Source of the DNA: Nostoc sp. NIES-3756
GTDB lineage: Bacteria; Cyanobacteriota; Cyanobacteriia; Cyanobacteriales; Nostocaceae
Direction of reading: 5' to 3'
DNA length: 64,000 bases
NCBI RefSeq assembly: GCF_001548375.1
Contig: NZ_AP017295.1
Location: 1,302,001-1,366,000, forward strand
The translations under genes were made by a program, and so were the position numbers. Numbering within the stretch: the stretch's first letter is position 1; every line of letters begins with the position of its first letter. The notes under the pieces were generated by a model, which was given only the letters and a program-made list of their open reading frames with translations, searched no databases and was not told where the DNA came from. This document shows positions 49,268-57,895 of this stretch, in pieces.

Positions 49268-50281
49268 ATGTCTGACCTTCCTTTCACTTTAGATCAGTTA
49301 CGTATCCTCAAAGCGATCGCTGTAGAAGGGAGCTTCAAGCGCGCTGCTGATAGTCTTTATGTCTCCCAACCTGCTGTGAGTTTGCAAGTGCAAAACCTAG
49401 AACGGCAGTTAGATGTCCCATTATTTGACCGTGGCGGCCGTCGCGCCCAATTAACCGAAGCTGGACATCTACTACTCAGTTACGGTGAAAAAATACTCAG
49501 TTTGTGTCAAGAAACTTGCCGTGCCATTGAGGACTTACAAAATCTTCAAGGAGGTACTTTAATTGTCGGTGCATCTCAAACTACCGGCACATACTTACTA
49601 CCCAAAATGATTGGCATGTTTCGCCAGAAATACCCGGATGTAGCAGTACAACTGCATGTACATTCAACTCGGCGTACAGCTTGGAGTGTAGCTAACGGAC
49701 AGGTAGACTTGGCAATTATTGGTGGGGAAATTCCCGGTGAACTGACAGAATCTCTAGAGATTATTCCCTACGCCGAAGATGAACTAGCCTTAATTCTGCC
49801 CGTATTTCATCCCTTCGCTAAACAGGAAACAATTCAAAAAGAAGACTTATACAAACTACAATTTATTGCTTTAGACTCTCAATCCACCATACGCAAAGTT
49901 ATCGATCAAGTCCTATCTCGCTGCGAGATTGATACTAGGCGCTTTAAAATTGAAATGGAATTAAACTCCATTGAAGCGATTAAAAATGCTGTCCAGTCAG
50001 GCTTAGGAGCAGCTTTTGTTTCTACTAGTGCGATCGCCAAAGAATTGCAGATGGGTGTCCTTCACTGTACTCCCATCGAAGGTGTAGTTGTCAAACGAAC
50101 GCTATGGCTTATTTTCAATCCTAATCGTTATCGCTCCAAAGCAGCAGAAGCTTTTAGCAAAGAAATACTGCCCCATTTCGCCACACCTGAGTGGAATGAG
50201 GATGTGTTAAAATTGGCACAAAAGAAACTCTTGGTAAACGTACTGGATGCAGCAATACCAGAAGCTGTAGACGACATCTAA
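49268..50281 (+). CDS. rbcR: LysR-type regulator RbcR (Ycf30 family)
   Basis: A 337-residue LysR-type transcription factor. The helix-turn-helix is at about 5-64 ([39 protein letters not shown]), and the co-inducer-binding domain runs from about 90 ([31 protein letters not shown]). The near-invariant [17 protein letters not shown] opening is that of cyanobacterial RbcR and red-algal Ycf30, regulators of Rubisco genes. Its location close to ndhF/ndhD and nnrU supports this over the related CcmR/NdhR. Confidence 0.88.
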   Translation: MSDLPFTLDQLRILKAIAVEGSFKRAADSLYVSQPAVSLQVQNLERQLDVPLFDRGGRRAQLTEAGHLLLSYGEKILSLCQETCRAIEDLQNLQGGTLIVGASQTTGTYLLPKMIGMFRQKYPDVAVQLHVHSTRRTAWSVANGQVDLAIIGGEIPGELTESLEIIPYAEDELALILPVFHPFAKQETIQKEDLYKLQFIALDSQSTIRKVIDQVLSRCEIDTRRFKIEMELNSIEAIKNAVQSGLGAAFVSTSAIAKELQMGVLHCTPIEGVVVKRTLWLIFNPNRYRSKAAEAFSKEILPHFATPEWNEDVLKLAQKKLLVNVLDAAIPEAVDDI

Positions 50282-50491
50282 ATTTTTGGTCATTAGTCAT
50301 TAGTGAGCAATCGCCTTCTTCTTTTACAGATGCTAAAACCATCAGGTTTGCCCCCAAATTGGCATTAGTCTGACATAGAGTGCAACTGGCGCTAGCGACT
50401 TTAAAAGCAGCACCCGTAAGCGTCATTAGTTAAAAAATATGCACTACTGAACTATCAGCTATTGACTAATGACTATGAACTAAAAACTAAA

Positions 50492-51856
50492 ATGAAAGTT
50501 TACTGTACTCGTCCACGCTGTGCGCGTCCAAATAACAATTGTCCTGATTTGGATGATATGGCAACGCTGAAGACAACGCCGCAAAAATACTGCACTAGCT
50601 GTGGTATGCCATTACTGCTGGATGGTCGATACGTGCCAATCGATTTACTCAAAAGGGGTGGTTTTGGAGCGGCCTTCCTTGCACGCGATCGCCGTATTCC
50701 AGGGATGCCTCTTTGCGTGGTTAAACAGTTACAACCTGCTGGCAATTTAACACCAGATCAACTCAAAACAGCAGAGAGATTATTTGAAACAGAAGCAGAA
50801 GTTTTAGCTCATATAGGAAAAGAACACAAGCAAATACCTGAATTGTTTGCTTATTTTCCTATACTAGTTTCCAGCCAGCAGTCAGGACAAACAGACCAGT
50901 TTTTTTACTTAGTACAGGAATACATCGACGGGCAAAATTTAGAAGAGGAATTAGTTCAAAAGGTTTTCCAAAAGAAGACATTCTCCGAGCAAGAAGCCCT
51001 GGAAGTAATGCAGGAAATTCTGCAAATTCTGAAGTTTATCCATGACAAAGGAATTATTCATCGAGACATCAAACCCTCTAATATTATGCGCCGTCAAGAT
51101 GGCACACTCTTTTTGCTAGATTTTGGTGCAGTTAAACAAGTTGCAACCGCCTCTGTTTCTTCTGCCCCTTCTACTGGTATTTACACAGTTGGGTATGCTG
51201 CACCTGAACAAATATCAGGTAATAGAGTTTTTCCAGCTACCGACATCTACGCCTTAGCTGCAACTATTCTCAACTTATTGTCAGGTGAAGAGCCAAGCGA
51301 ACTTTTTGATCCATACATGAATAAATGGACATGGTGGAAAAAAGTTAACATTAATCCGGGCTTGCGTTACATTCTAGACAAGATGCTTTTGCCTGCTGTT
51401 AGTGAGCGTTTTCAATCAGCTAATCAAGTTCTGGATGCCCTTGGTCAATATTTAACACCGCCAACAATCATCCCAACCTCAATATCTAATTCAGGTGCAA
51501 GTATTAATAAGACTCAAAGTGCCTTTTCCATCTGGGAATTATTGCTTGGAGCAGCGTTTAGTGGTTTTGAGGGAGGATTAATTGCGATCGCCCTGTTCAG
51601 TCTGATTAAATCACCTATAATTTCTTTTATTCTGGCCACCTTCCTGTTGAGCTTATTAATAATTGCTCAAACAAAGTTTTGGCTGACAAGATTAAATTTA
51701 TTAATTATTGCCGCAATCAGTTTTGGTATTGTTTTATTTATTCCCGACATTGTTTTACCGCAAGTTATTTTTATTGCTGTTACTGCCGGATTAATTGCGA
51801 TCGCTGCTACAGCCCTATTTCGTCTGATTTATCAATTCCTGTCTCGGATTATGTAA
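50492..51856 (+). CDS. Ser/Thr protein kinase with zinc-ribbon and four membrane helices
   Basis: A 454-residue Hanks-type kinase. The N-terminus has paired cysteines (YCTRPRCARPNNNC and KYCTSCGMPLL) like a zinc ribbon. The kinase domain at about 50-320 has a GGFGAAFLA glycine loop, the VVKQL lysine, IIHRDIKPSNIM, LLDFGAVK and YAAPEQI. The last 110 residues form four hydrophobic helices, so the kinase is membrane-anchored. ATG 50492 is preferred to a TTG at 50462 because the codons between translate repeats. A PstS-like gene follows after 24 bases, pointing to a two-gene operon. Confidence 0.9.
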   Translation: MKVYCTRPRCARPNNNCPDLDDMATLKTTPQKYCTSCGMPLLLDGRYVPIDLLKRGGFGAAFLARDRRIPGMPLCVVKQLQPAGNLTPDQLKTAERLFETEAEVLAHIGKEHKQIPELFAYFPILVSSQQSGQTDQFFYLVQEYIDGQNLEEELVQKVFQKKTFSEQEALEVMQEILQILKFIHDKGIIHRDIKPSNIMRRQDGTLFLLDFGAVKQVATASVSSAPSTGIYTVGYAAPEQISGNRVFPATDIYALAATILNLLSGEEPSELFDPYMNKWTWWKKVNINPGLRYILDKMLLPAVSERFQSANQVLDALGQYLTPPTIIPTSISNSGASINKTQSAFSIWELLLGAAFSGFEGGLIAIALFSLIKSPIISFILATFLLSLLIIAQTKFWLTRLNLLIIAAISFGIVLFIPDIVLPQVIFIAVTAGLIAIAATALFRLIYQFLSRIM

Positions 51857-51880
51857 AAAATTCTGGGATTAGTAAATAAT

Positions 51881-52900
51881 ATGTCTCAAAAGAATGAAAC
51901 TCTTATCCTTTTTTTAGCAAGTATTATCCCAATTTGCTTAATCTTTAGTGGGTTGTGGTTTTTTAGAGATATATGGCAATTTAATTTAACTGAGAATAGC
52001 ACTAATAGTACAAGTAATAATCTGTTAGCAAGCAGATGTGAAATATCTCTAGAAGGAACGTTTAATTATGGTGGTAGTACCACCTGGGCCCCTATCCGTA
52101 AAGATGTAGACTCTGTATTGCAACAAATTTGTCCTAAGTTCATCTTACGTTATGTCCAGCCTCTTACCGAGAAGCCAGGCTCGGGAACTGGGATTCAAAT
52201 GTTAATCGCCAATCAGTTAGCTTTTTCTCAATCTTCGCGTTCACTTCAAGTCGAAGAAAATATAAAAGCTAAAAATAAAGGCTTTAGCCTACAAGAAATT
52301 CCTGTAGCAATTGATGGCATTGTCATTGCAGTTAATCCCAAACTGAATATTCCCGGCTTAACTGTTAACCAAATTCAAGGCATCTACACAGGCAAAATTA
52401 CTAATTGGCAAGAAATCGGTGGCCCCAATTTACCAATTACACCCATCACTCGCACTCAAGCAGCTGGAGGTACAGTAGAGTTCTTTATTGAAAATGTATT
52501 AGAAAAAGCCAATTTCGGTAAAAATATTAGATATATAGGCACAACTACAGAAGCCCTAAGAAAAGTAGCTCAGATTGATGGGGCTATTTATTATGCTTCT
52601 GCACCAGAGGTAGTACCTCAATGTGATATAAGAACCCTACCAATAGGTCGTAATAGTCAGCAATTTATCGTTCCATATCAGGAACCCTATGTACCTAAAT
52701 TAGAATGTCCTAATAAGCGTAACCAACTAAATACTGCTGTTTTTCGTAATGGTGACTATCCAATTACCCGTAATCTATTTGTGATTGTGAAGCAAAACGG
52801 TCAAATAGACGAGCAAGCAGGAAAAGCCTATGCCGATTGGCTATTAACCGCACAAGGACAGGAATTGTTAGAGAAAGCAGGATTTATCAGAATTAAGTAA
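51881..52900 (+). CDS. PstS-like phosphate-binding-family protein, membrane-anchored
   Basis: A 339-residue periplasmic binding protein of the PstS/PBP-like family. It has an N-terminal membrane segment (LILFLASIIPICLIFSGLWFF) without a lipobox, then FNYGGSTTWAPI, GSGTGIQML, LAFSQSSRSLQ and ITRTQAAGGTVEFF. These match the Ser/Thr-rich ligand-binding loops. It follows the kinase gene by 24 bases, so it may feed a sensed ligand to that kinase. No pst permease genes are adjacent. Confidence 0.87.
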   Translation: MSQKNETLILFLASIIPICLIFSGLWFFRDIWQFNLTENSTNSTSNNLLASRCEISLEGTFNYGGSTTWAPIRKDVDSVLQQICPKFILRYVQPLTEKPGSGTGIQMLIANQLAFSQSSRSLQVEENIKAKNKGFSLQEIPVAIDGIVIAVNPKLNIPGLTVNQIQGIYTGKITNWQEIGGPNLPITPITRTQAAGGTVEFFIENVLEKANFGKNIRYIGTTTEALRKVAQIDGAIYYASAPEVVPQCDIRTLPIGRNSQQFIVPYQEPYVPKLECPNKRNQLNTAVFRNGDYPITRNLFVIVKQNGQIDEQAGKAYADWLLTAQGQELLEKAGFIRIK

Positions 52901-53206
52901 TTAGTGAACAAATGCTACACGAGCAAAAAATACACCTGGGAATATTGTATAGATCCCTGATAATTTTTCTTACACTCAACCTGTAAACAAAAACTTGCCC
53001 GATTACACAATCTGTTTGTGGTGGTCAAACAGATTGATGGGACTGAGCAGTAAGTGGGTGTTGCTGGCTACGACTTACTGCTGACTGATCGGGGGTAGGA
53101 AACGATGTGCGGAGCTTGACCGCCAAACTGTACCAAAATCTGCTATTGCTGTTAGCCAGAATGGTAGTTCCTAACCGTAGATGCCCTATAAACAGTCAAT
53201 TAAGCT
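52901..53206. other. 306-bp spacer with multiple stem-loops
   Basis: Between the convergent PstS-like gene and the Crp-family gene. It is not open in any long frame. Most of it is the structured element described at 52997-53176. Confidence 0.6.
52997..53176. ncRNA. candidate structured RNA (about 180 nt, strand uncertain)
   Basis: Stem CCCGAT (52998-53003)/ATCGGG (53088-53093) encloses two hairpins: AATCTGTTTG/CAAACAGATT (53009-53018, 53026-53035) and AGCAGTAAGT/ACTTACTGCT (53046-53055, 53073-53082). A second domain is closed by GGTAGGAA (53094-53101) with TTCCTAACC (53168-53176). It holds GCGG/CCGC (53109-53123) and TACCA/TGGTA (53131-53166) hairpins. On the minus strand a T-run follows the first domain, so it could be the 3' end of the Crp-gene transcript or an independent RNA. 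Confidence 0.4.
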
Positions 53207-53965
53207 TTAGCTAGCTCTGTTGATTGACTCTGCTGGCAAACAAATCAAATTATCCCCTTGGGTGAGGATTAAACCACGTTGACGCAATTTGCCCATTAAG
53301 CGGGTGACGGTTACACGAGTTGAACCGATAGCGCTACCAATTTGGGCATGAGTAAGAGGGAAGGGCAGACAGTAACCACGAATGACATCGGGATCGGTTT
53401 CACTCATGGCTGGTTCTCCATATTCCTCAATCAACAAGGTGAGGAATCCTAAGAGTCTGTCGATTGTACGCCGTTGACCCAAGGCACTGAGCCACAGCAA
53501 TTTACGCTGGTGTTGGTATCTGAAGGCATCCATCACTTCACGACGGAAGTGAGGCCAGTTGTCTAAATCGTGCCAGTACATCCAAAGTACGGCAGTTTGA
53601 TCAACGTGAGCGTAGGCTTGGAGCGTGAATGGAGACTGAGCAACAATTTCAAACGGCTGTCCCGCACCTACAAATCCCAAGAAAGCTTCTTCTGGGGTTC
53701 TGTTGATCCGTCGAGAAGTCAACTGACTGGCTGTAGCACTTACCTGAGCGGTTCCTACCATGCGGATCGCGCCTCTTTGCACTAAATAGAGCAAACCAGG
53801 TCTGGCTGGAATGCGCTCATCTTTGCTAAAGGTGCGGCAGCGATAGTGTTCTTGGGCCCAGTCAAGAATGCGTTGCCAAGTTAAGAAAGGGCGTGATGCC
53901 TCAGAAAAGGAGGATGGAGATTGCATAGGTAACAAAGAGCGTTCGGCTGAAGACAAAGACGACAT
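53207..53965 (-). CDS. Crp/Fnr-family transcriptional regulator
   Basis: A 252-residue regulator. The N-terminal half is a diverged cyclic-nucleotide-binding-like beta barrel (FSKDERIPARPGLLYLVQRGAIRMVG...), and the C-terminal Crp helix-turn-helix is clear: FPLTHAQIGSAIGSTRVTVTRLMGKLRQRGLI. The ligand-binding arginine/serine pair of CRP is not evident, so it may not bind cAMP. It is not NtcA by sequence. DevH-like or another cyanobacterial Crp paralogue is possible, unproven. ATG 53965 (MSSLSSAERS) is chosen over a TTG at 53977. Confidence 0.83.
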   Translation of the reverse strand: MSSLSSAERSLLPMQSPSSFSEASRPFLTWQRILDWAQEHYRCRTFSKDERIPARPGLLYLVQRGAIRMVGTAQVSATASQLTSRRINRTPEEAFLGFVGAGQPFEIVAQSPFTLQAYAHVDQTAVLWMYWHDLDNWPHFRREVMDAFRYQHQRKLLWLSALGQRRTIDRLLGFLTLLIEEYGEPAMSETDPDVIRGYCLPFPLTHAQIGSAIGSTRVTVTRLMGKLRQRGLILTQGDNLICLPAESINRAS

Positions 53966-54236
53966 AAAAAACTGCAAGGAGTGTCTTTGTTTTGTTTGAA
54001 GTAGGCTTAACGCCCAACAGCGTCAGCCATCCAAAAAGTAGAGAGCAATTTGCGCCCTACTATTTTGTTATACTTCCTACTGTACAATGATGGTAGTAAA
54101 GTTTACATATTATTCATCGAATATTTATCAAATTTTATGGTATTCTCATTTTTCTTCGATCAGAAGAATATTCTATCTTACGGCAGATGACAATATCTCA
54201 AGTATTTTATGAAACATAGTTTCTTATAAAAGTCAA

Positions 54237-55103
54237 GTGTCTTGCAATCTACTAGTCAGTGAATATACAGCAATCAGAAAGCTGTTATACAGCTATTTAC
54301 TAGCATCCATAGATAGATTTAACTACCATCAGCAACAGCAAATCATAATAAAAAAACAAATACCTCTATACAAAGTTAGAAATGCTAACCAAGTTCTATA
54401 TATTTCTGGCATAGCTCTGCGGCTATCAAAATCTCATAATCTTAATTCTATGGAGATAGCCGAGATCATCACTTCTCAAATATCAGCCATCTGTAGGGAA
54501 AACTTACTTGTAAAAATTGTTGCACCTGGATGGATTCATTTAGAGTTAACTGATAGTTTGTTGGTAAATTGGTTGCAACATATAACAACCGTCGGTTTAC
54601 CAGATGACAAAGAAAGAAGGCATAAGCAAATTATTAACCCTCATCAATTATTTGCTATACAGTACGCTCATGCGCGTTGTTGTTCGCTAATATTGCTAGC
54701 TCAACGTGAAGGATTAATCCAATTTAAAGAACATTTACCAGAGAATTGGCAAGAGCGATCGCTTTTGTGTTTGGTCTCAGATATACAAAGACCCTGGTTG
54801 AATAGGAAAAAACAACTTATTCTTAACCACTCAGCAGAACGGTATTTAATTTCTGAGTTAATAGAAGCGGTAGATAACTTGATATTTCCCAATGATAATA
54901 AGCAGATGAATTGGGAAAAATTAGGATTAGATGTAAGTCAAGCTTTTGAAACTTTTTGGAGTCAATGTCGAATTTGGGGTGAAGTAAAAAATAATTTTCC
55001 CGAACTCACTCAAGCCAGGCTGGGATTAGTACTGGCTACCCAGACAGTTTTAAGGTTTTTACTAGTAACAAAGCTGGGAAGCGTTGCACCTTTTGAACTT
55101 TAG
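54237..55103 (+). CDS. ArgRS-like protein lacking the catalytic domain (DALR-containing)
   Basis: A 288-residue protein built from the two ends of arginyl-tRNA synthetase. The N-terminal 90 residues (AIRKLLYSYLLASID...LYKVRNANQVLYISGIALRLSK...IAEIITSQIS) look like the ArgRS additional domain. The C-terminal part has the DALR-type anticodon-binding signature QYAHARCCSLILLAQREG and the final QARLGLVLATQTVLRFLL. The HIGH and KMSKS motifs are absent, so it cannot charge tRNA itself. A GTG start is inferred. It may bind tRNA-Arg or regulate arginine-dependent steps; function unknown. Confidence 0.8.
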   Translation: MSCNLLVSEYTAIRKLLYSYLLASIDRFNYHQQQQIIIKKQIPLYKVRNANQVLYISGIALRLSKSHNLNSMEIAEIITSQISAICRENLLVKIVAPGWIHLELTDSLLVNWLQHITTVGLPDDKERRHKQIINPHQLFAIQYAHARCCSLILLAQREGLIQFKEHLPENWQERSLLCLVSDIQRPWLNRKKQLILNHSAERYLISELIEAVDNLIFPNDNKQMNWEKLGLDVSQAFETFWSQCRIWGEVKNNFPELTQARLGLVLATQTVLRFLLVTKLGSVAPFEL

Positions 55104-55291
55104 GGAGTGGGGAGATGTGGAAGCAGGGGAGAGTAACTATGGACTTTGGACTGTTGACCCTTACGGGTACTCTTCGAGAACCCCTTCGGGGAACGATAGT
55201 TGCTTTCCGACGCAAAGCGACAGGAACGCACTATCTCACTATGGACTTATGACTAATGACCAATGACAATCAAAACTTTTATAACTAAGTA
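55104..55291. repeat. repeat-rich spacer
   Basis: GGACTGTTGACC-type heptamers, then a palindromic block at about 55150-55230 (TACGGGTACTCTTCGAGAACCCC, GGGGAACGATAGTTGC, GACGCAAAGCGACAGG). More TGACCAATGAC heptamers run up to the small-RNA promoter. The 60-codon open frame across it is repeat DNA. Confidence 0.75.
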
Positions 55292-55320
55292 TTGACGTAT
55301 TATCTATTGTCGGATATATT
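55292..55320 (+). promoter_or_regulatory. strong housekeeping promoter of a small RNA
   Basis: -35 TTGACG (55292-55297), exactly 17 bases, then -10 TATATT (55315-55320). A start site near 55327 is expected. This is the best sigma70-type promoter I see in the window. Confidence 0.7.
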
Positions 55321-55326
55321 TTCTAG

Positions 55327-55392
55327 AGTGTGAGGAGCGAACCAGCAAGAACACCGAGACGAAACACGGCCAGTCGTCGGTGTTCTTTCTGA
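55327..55392 (+). ncRNA. small RNA gene with intrinsic terminator (Yfr2-like layout)
   Basis: A short unit of about 66 bases directly downstream of a consensus promoter. It starts GTGTGAGGAGCGAACC and ends in a perfect 11-bp hairpin, AAGAACACCGA (55347-55357) with TCGGTGTTCTT (55377-55387). The 19-base loop contains ACGAAACACGGCC, and pyrimidine-rich TTCTTTCT follows. It has no coding frame. Size and layout are like the cyanobacterial Yfr2/Cyano-type sRNAs; assignment to that family is a guess. The reverse-strand CTCCTCACAC resembles the Yfr1 motif but lacks a terminator. Confidence 0.6.
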
Positions 55393-55508
55393 TTTATAGG
55401 GTTTTTCTCAGGAAATTCTTTTGTTACCTTTTTCTTGTTAAATATTTACCTGAGTCTATTCAGTAAGAAATATTAATTTGCTACTTTACAAAAGCTAACA
55501 AATAAGAA

Positions 55509-56324
55509 TTAGGAAAGTAGAAATTTTTCAATCGCTACGGCTGCGCCATCTTCTTCAACGCTAGGGGCTACCCATTGAGCGATCGCTTGCACTCCATCAG
55601 GAGCATTGCCCATAGCGACACCAATACCAGCATATTCCAACATCTCTACATCGTTGAAGTTATCGCCAATGGCCATGACATCTGTGCTTGGTATACCTAA
55701 TAATTCTTCAGCTAAATAAAGTACTGCATTACCTTTGTTGACAAAGGGATTAGTGGCTTCAAAAAAGGTAGCGACGGATGTTGTCAAGTAAAGTTCAGCC
55801 GGAGTGTATTGACGGCGTAATGTCCCTAAGAGGTTGCTGATTGCTTCTGTGTCGTCACACAAAGCTAAAATTTTTGTTGGTTCATTATCTAGAGTTTGGC
55901 GTAAATCACCTACAGCAATGGGAGTAATACCAGAACGTTGGGCGTAAATTGCTGTCTCTCTTGTGACCTCACGCACGTAGAGTTGATCATTTATATAAAA
56001 GTGGATGGAAAGCAGCGATCGCCATTGCGGTTGTTCAAAGTAATCTAGTAATTGCTGGGCTGTTTTTCTGGCTAAAGGTAGATGTTGATGAATCTTTTGG
56101 TTAGCTGGATCTTGAATCCAAGCACCTTGGTAAGCTGCTAAGGGTAGAGTAGAGTTAATTTCCTGATGAAAACGTAGTGCGGAACGATACATCCGCCCAG
56201 TTGCGATCGCCACTTGAATACCTTTTGCTTGCACGGCGGCGATCGCTTCTTTGACACGTTGGCTGATAGTGTTAGACTCGCCAGAAATGGTTCCGTCTAT
56301 GTCTAGTACAAGTAATTTAGTCAT
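55509..56324 (-). CDS. Cof-type HAD-superfamily phosphatase
   Basis: A 271-residue HAD hydrolase. Motif I is LVLDIDGTISGESNTIS, motif II is in AIATGRMYRSA, and motif IV is VMAIGDNFNDVEMLEYAGIGVAMGNA. The C2B cap gives the Cof subfamily, which dephosphorylates sugar phosphates or related small metabolites. It lies 97 bases downstream of an ECF ATPase gene in the same direction; whether it is part of that operon is unclear. Confidence 0.92.
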   Translation of the reverse strand: MTKLLVLDIDGTISGESNTISQRVKEAIAAVQAKGIQVAIATGRMYRSALRFHQEINSTLPLAAYQGAWIQDPANQKIHQHLPLARKTAQQLLDYFEQPQWRSLLSIHFYINDQLYVREVTRETAIYAQRSGITPIAVGDLRQTLDNEPTKILALCDDTEAISNLLGTLRRQYTPAELYLTTSVATFFEATNPFVNKGNAVLYLAEELLGIPSTDVMAIGDNFNDVEMLEYAGIGVAMGNAPDGVQAIAQWVAPSVEEDGAAVAIEKFLLS

Positions 56325-56421
56325 TAGTCATTAGTCCATAGTCATTAGTCAACAGTTATTATTAATATCCCCACTCAGCACCCAGCACTCAACACTTAGT
56401 CAACGGTCAACAGTTAACAAT

Positions 56422-57186
56422 TTACCAATCTATTGGCAAACCCAACTGGTTTAAAGCCTCTCCATTTTGTAATAGAGGTTGAATATCGCTGTCTATTTGA
56501 ATGCGCCCACCTGATAACACTAAGGCACGTTGGGTAACTTTGCCCAACCAGTTTAGTTCATGGGATGCTATTAGCATCACTTGCACTGGTAAATTGAGTA
56601 AAACTTGTGCTAAGTGTCGCCGCCATGAGGGATCAAGACCAGTAGTTGGTTCATCTAAAATGAGGATTGTCGGCTCTAGTGCCAAAATAGCAGCTAAAGC
56701 TACCAGTCTTCTTTGCCCTCCTGAAAGTTCGTGTGCTGAACGGTTAGCGTAAGCTTCTAGACCAAAATCAGCGAGTAACTGTCTTGCTTTGTCGGTGGCG
56801 ACGGCTGGAGGTACACCATAATTGCGAGGCCCAAAGGTGATATCTTCCAAGATGGTGGGCATAAATAATTGGTCGTTGGCATCTTGAAAACCAAAGCCAA
56901 TGTATCGCCTTACTTGAGGTAGAGTTTGAGGTTCTAATGAGATACCGTTAACCCAAATTTTGCCTGATTTTGGTTGTTTTAAGCCAATAAGGTTCTCTAA
57001 TAAAGTACTTTTACCAGAACCGGTCGCACCCATCAACGCCACGCGATCGCCTGGATTTAAGGTAAATGAAAGATTGTGCAAGACTGGCTCTTGGCGAGGA
57101 TAGGCGAAAACTAAATTTTGTACCTCGATCACACCTGTTTGTGGATGACGGCTGGAGGTTTGGGTTTGGGAAATTAAGGATGTCAA
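56422..57186 (-). CDS. ECF-type metal transporter ATPase (CbiO/NikO)
   Basis: ATP-binding subunit of an energy-coupling-factor transporter. It has 254 residues: Walker A GATGSGKST, signature ELSGGQRRL, Walker B ILILDEPTTGLD and the switch SHELNW. The annotated start is a TTG (MTSLISQTQ...); GTG 57132 (VIEVQNL) is an alternative nearer the first strand. It is the third gene of a nikM-like, cbiQ-like, ATPase cluster, 58 bases after the permease gene. Confidence 0.9.
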   Translation of the reverse strand: MTSLISQTQTSSRHPQTGVIEVQNLVFAYPRQEPVLHNLSFTLNPGDRVALMGATGSGKSTLLENLIGLKQPKSGKIWVNGISLEPQTLPQVRRYIGFGFQDANDQLFMPTILEDITFGPRNYGVPPAVATDKARQLLADFGLEAYANRSAHELSGGQRRLVALAAILALEPTILILDEPTTGLDPSWRRHLAQVLLNLPVQVMLIASHELNWLGKVTQRALVLSGGRIQIDSDIQPLLQNGEALNQLGLPIDW

Positions 57187-57244
57187 GATAGATACTCTGT
57201 GTTGATAGTTGACTGTTGACTATGGACTAATGACTACTAATGAC

Positions 57245-57895
57245 TCATAAGTAAGAAGTGACTGTAAAAGAAATTGCGATCGCCCAGGCAAATAGAAGTA
57301 GGAAACGTTCTTTGATTCTAAAGGTGGAATCGATTGGTAGTGTTCCGTTGTAGCCGCGAATAATCATAGCGGCGTTGACTCGTTCTGCCCTTTCTAGCGT
57401 GCGGATATACAAAGCGCCAATCATAGATGCACTGGCGTAACGTAGCCAGCCAGCAGCTCCATTGATGCCTCTTAATTGGGCGCTGCGCTGCATACGTGTG
57501 ACTTCGGCTAGTAAAATTTCCAGGTACTGTCCAGCTAGAAGTAGGTTTTCTTTTAAGGCGGCTGGTACTGGTAAGCTTTTGAGTGCAATACCAAAACTGT
57601 GGGGTGGTAAGGTCAATAAAAAGCTATTCATGACAACTAAACACACCAGAGAACGAACAAGTAAAAAACTTGCTTTTTCCCATCCCAAGGGTAAGGCTAC
57701 AAGTGATAGGAAAATTAACTCTGTGCCTATCAGTCCTCCTAACTTGGGTAGGGATACATGCAATAAGGATACCCATATTAAGGCGATCGCAGCATACGCA
57801 CTCAACCAATACCAAGCATGATGCTTTAATAAAGCTGCCCCAACAACAATCACTAGGGCGAGATGCAAACGTAAGGGCAAGGGCATTCTAAGCAT
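57245..57895 (-). CDS. ECF transporter transmembrane protein (CbiQ/NikQ)
   Basis: A 216-residue EcfT-type permease with about five hydrophobic segments. The characteristic cytoplasmic helix with EVTRMQRSAQLRGINGA, and a second RAERVNAAMIIRGYNGTLP, hold the two Ala-Arg-Gly-type motifs that contact the ATPases. It overlaps the NikM-like gene by 8 bases (ATG at 57895; an ATG at 57886 would remove the overlap). Confidence 0.9.
   Translation of the reverse strand: MLRMPLPLRLHLALVIVVGAALLKHHAWYWLSAYAAIALIWVSLLHVSLPKLGGLIGTELIFLSLVALPLGWEKASFLLVRSLVCLVVMNSFLLTLPPHSFGIALKSLPVPAALKENLLLAGQYLEILLAEVTRMQRSAQLRGINGAAGWLRYASASMIGALYIRTLERAERVNAAMIIRGYNGTLPIDSTFRIKERFLLLFAWAIAISFTVTSYL

Noticed and set aside
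52997..53176. 6S, tmRNA, RNase P or SRP RNA as an explanation for the structured spacer
   Set aside because: None of the conserved core sequences of those RNAs was recognised and the branched layout does not match a 6S-type long hairpin.
55084..55266. 60-codon plus-strand frame after the ArgRS-like gene
   Set aside because: It is made of dispersed palindromic repeats and heptamers; the start lies inside the ArgRS-like gene in another frame.
55319..55345. Reverse-strand CTCCTCACAC similar to the conserved Yfr1 core
   Set aside because: The first base of the conserved 11-mer differs, and no terminator hairpin follows on that strand. The plus strand has the full promoter and terminator instead.
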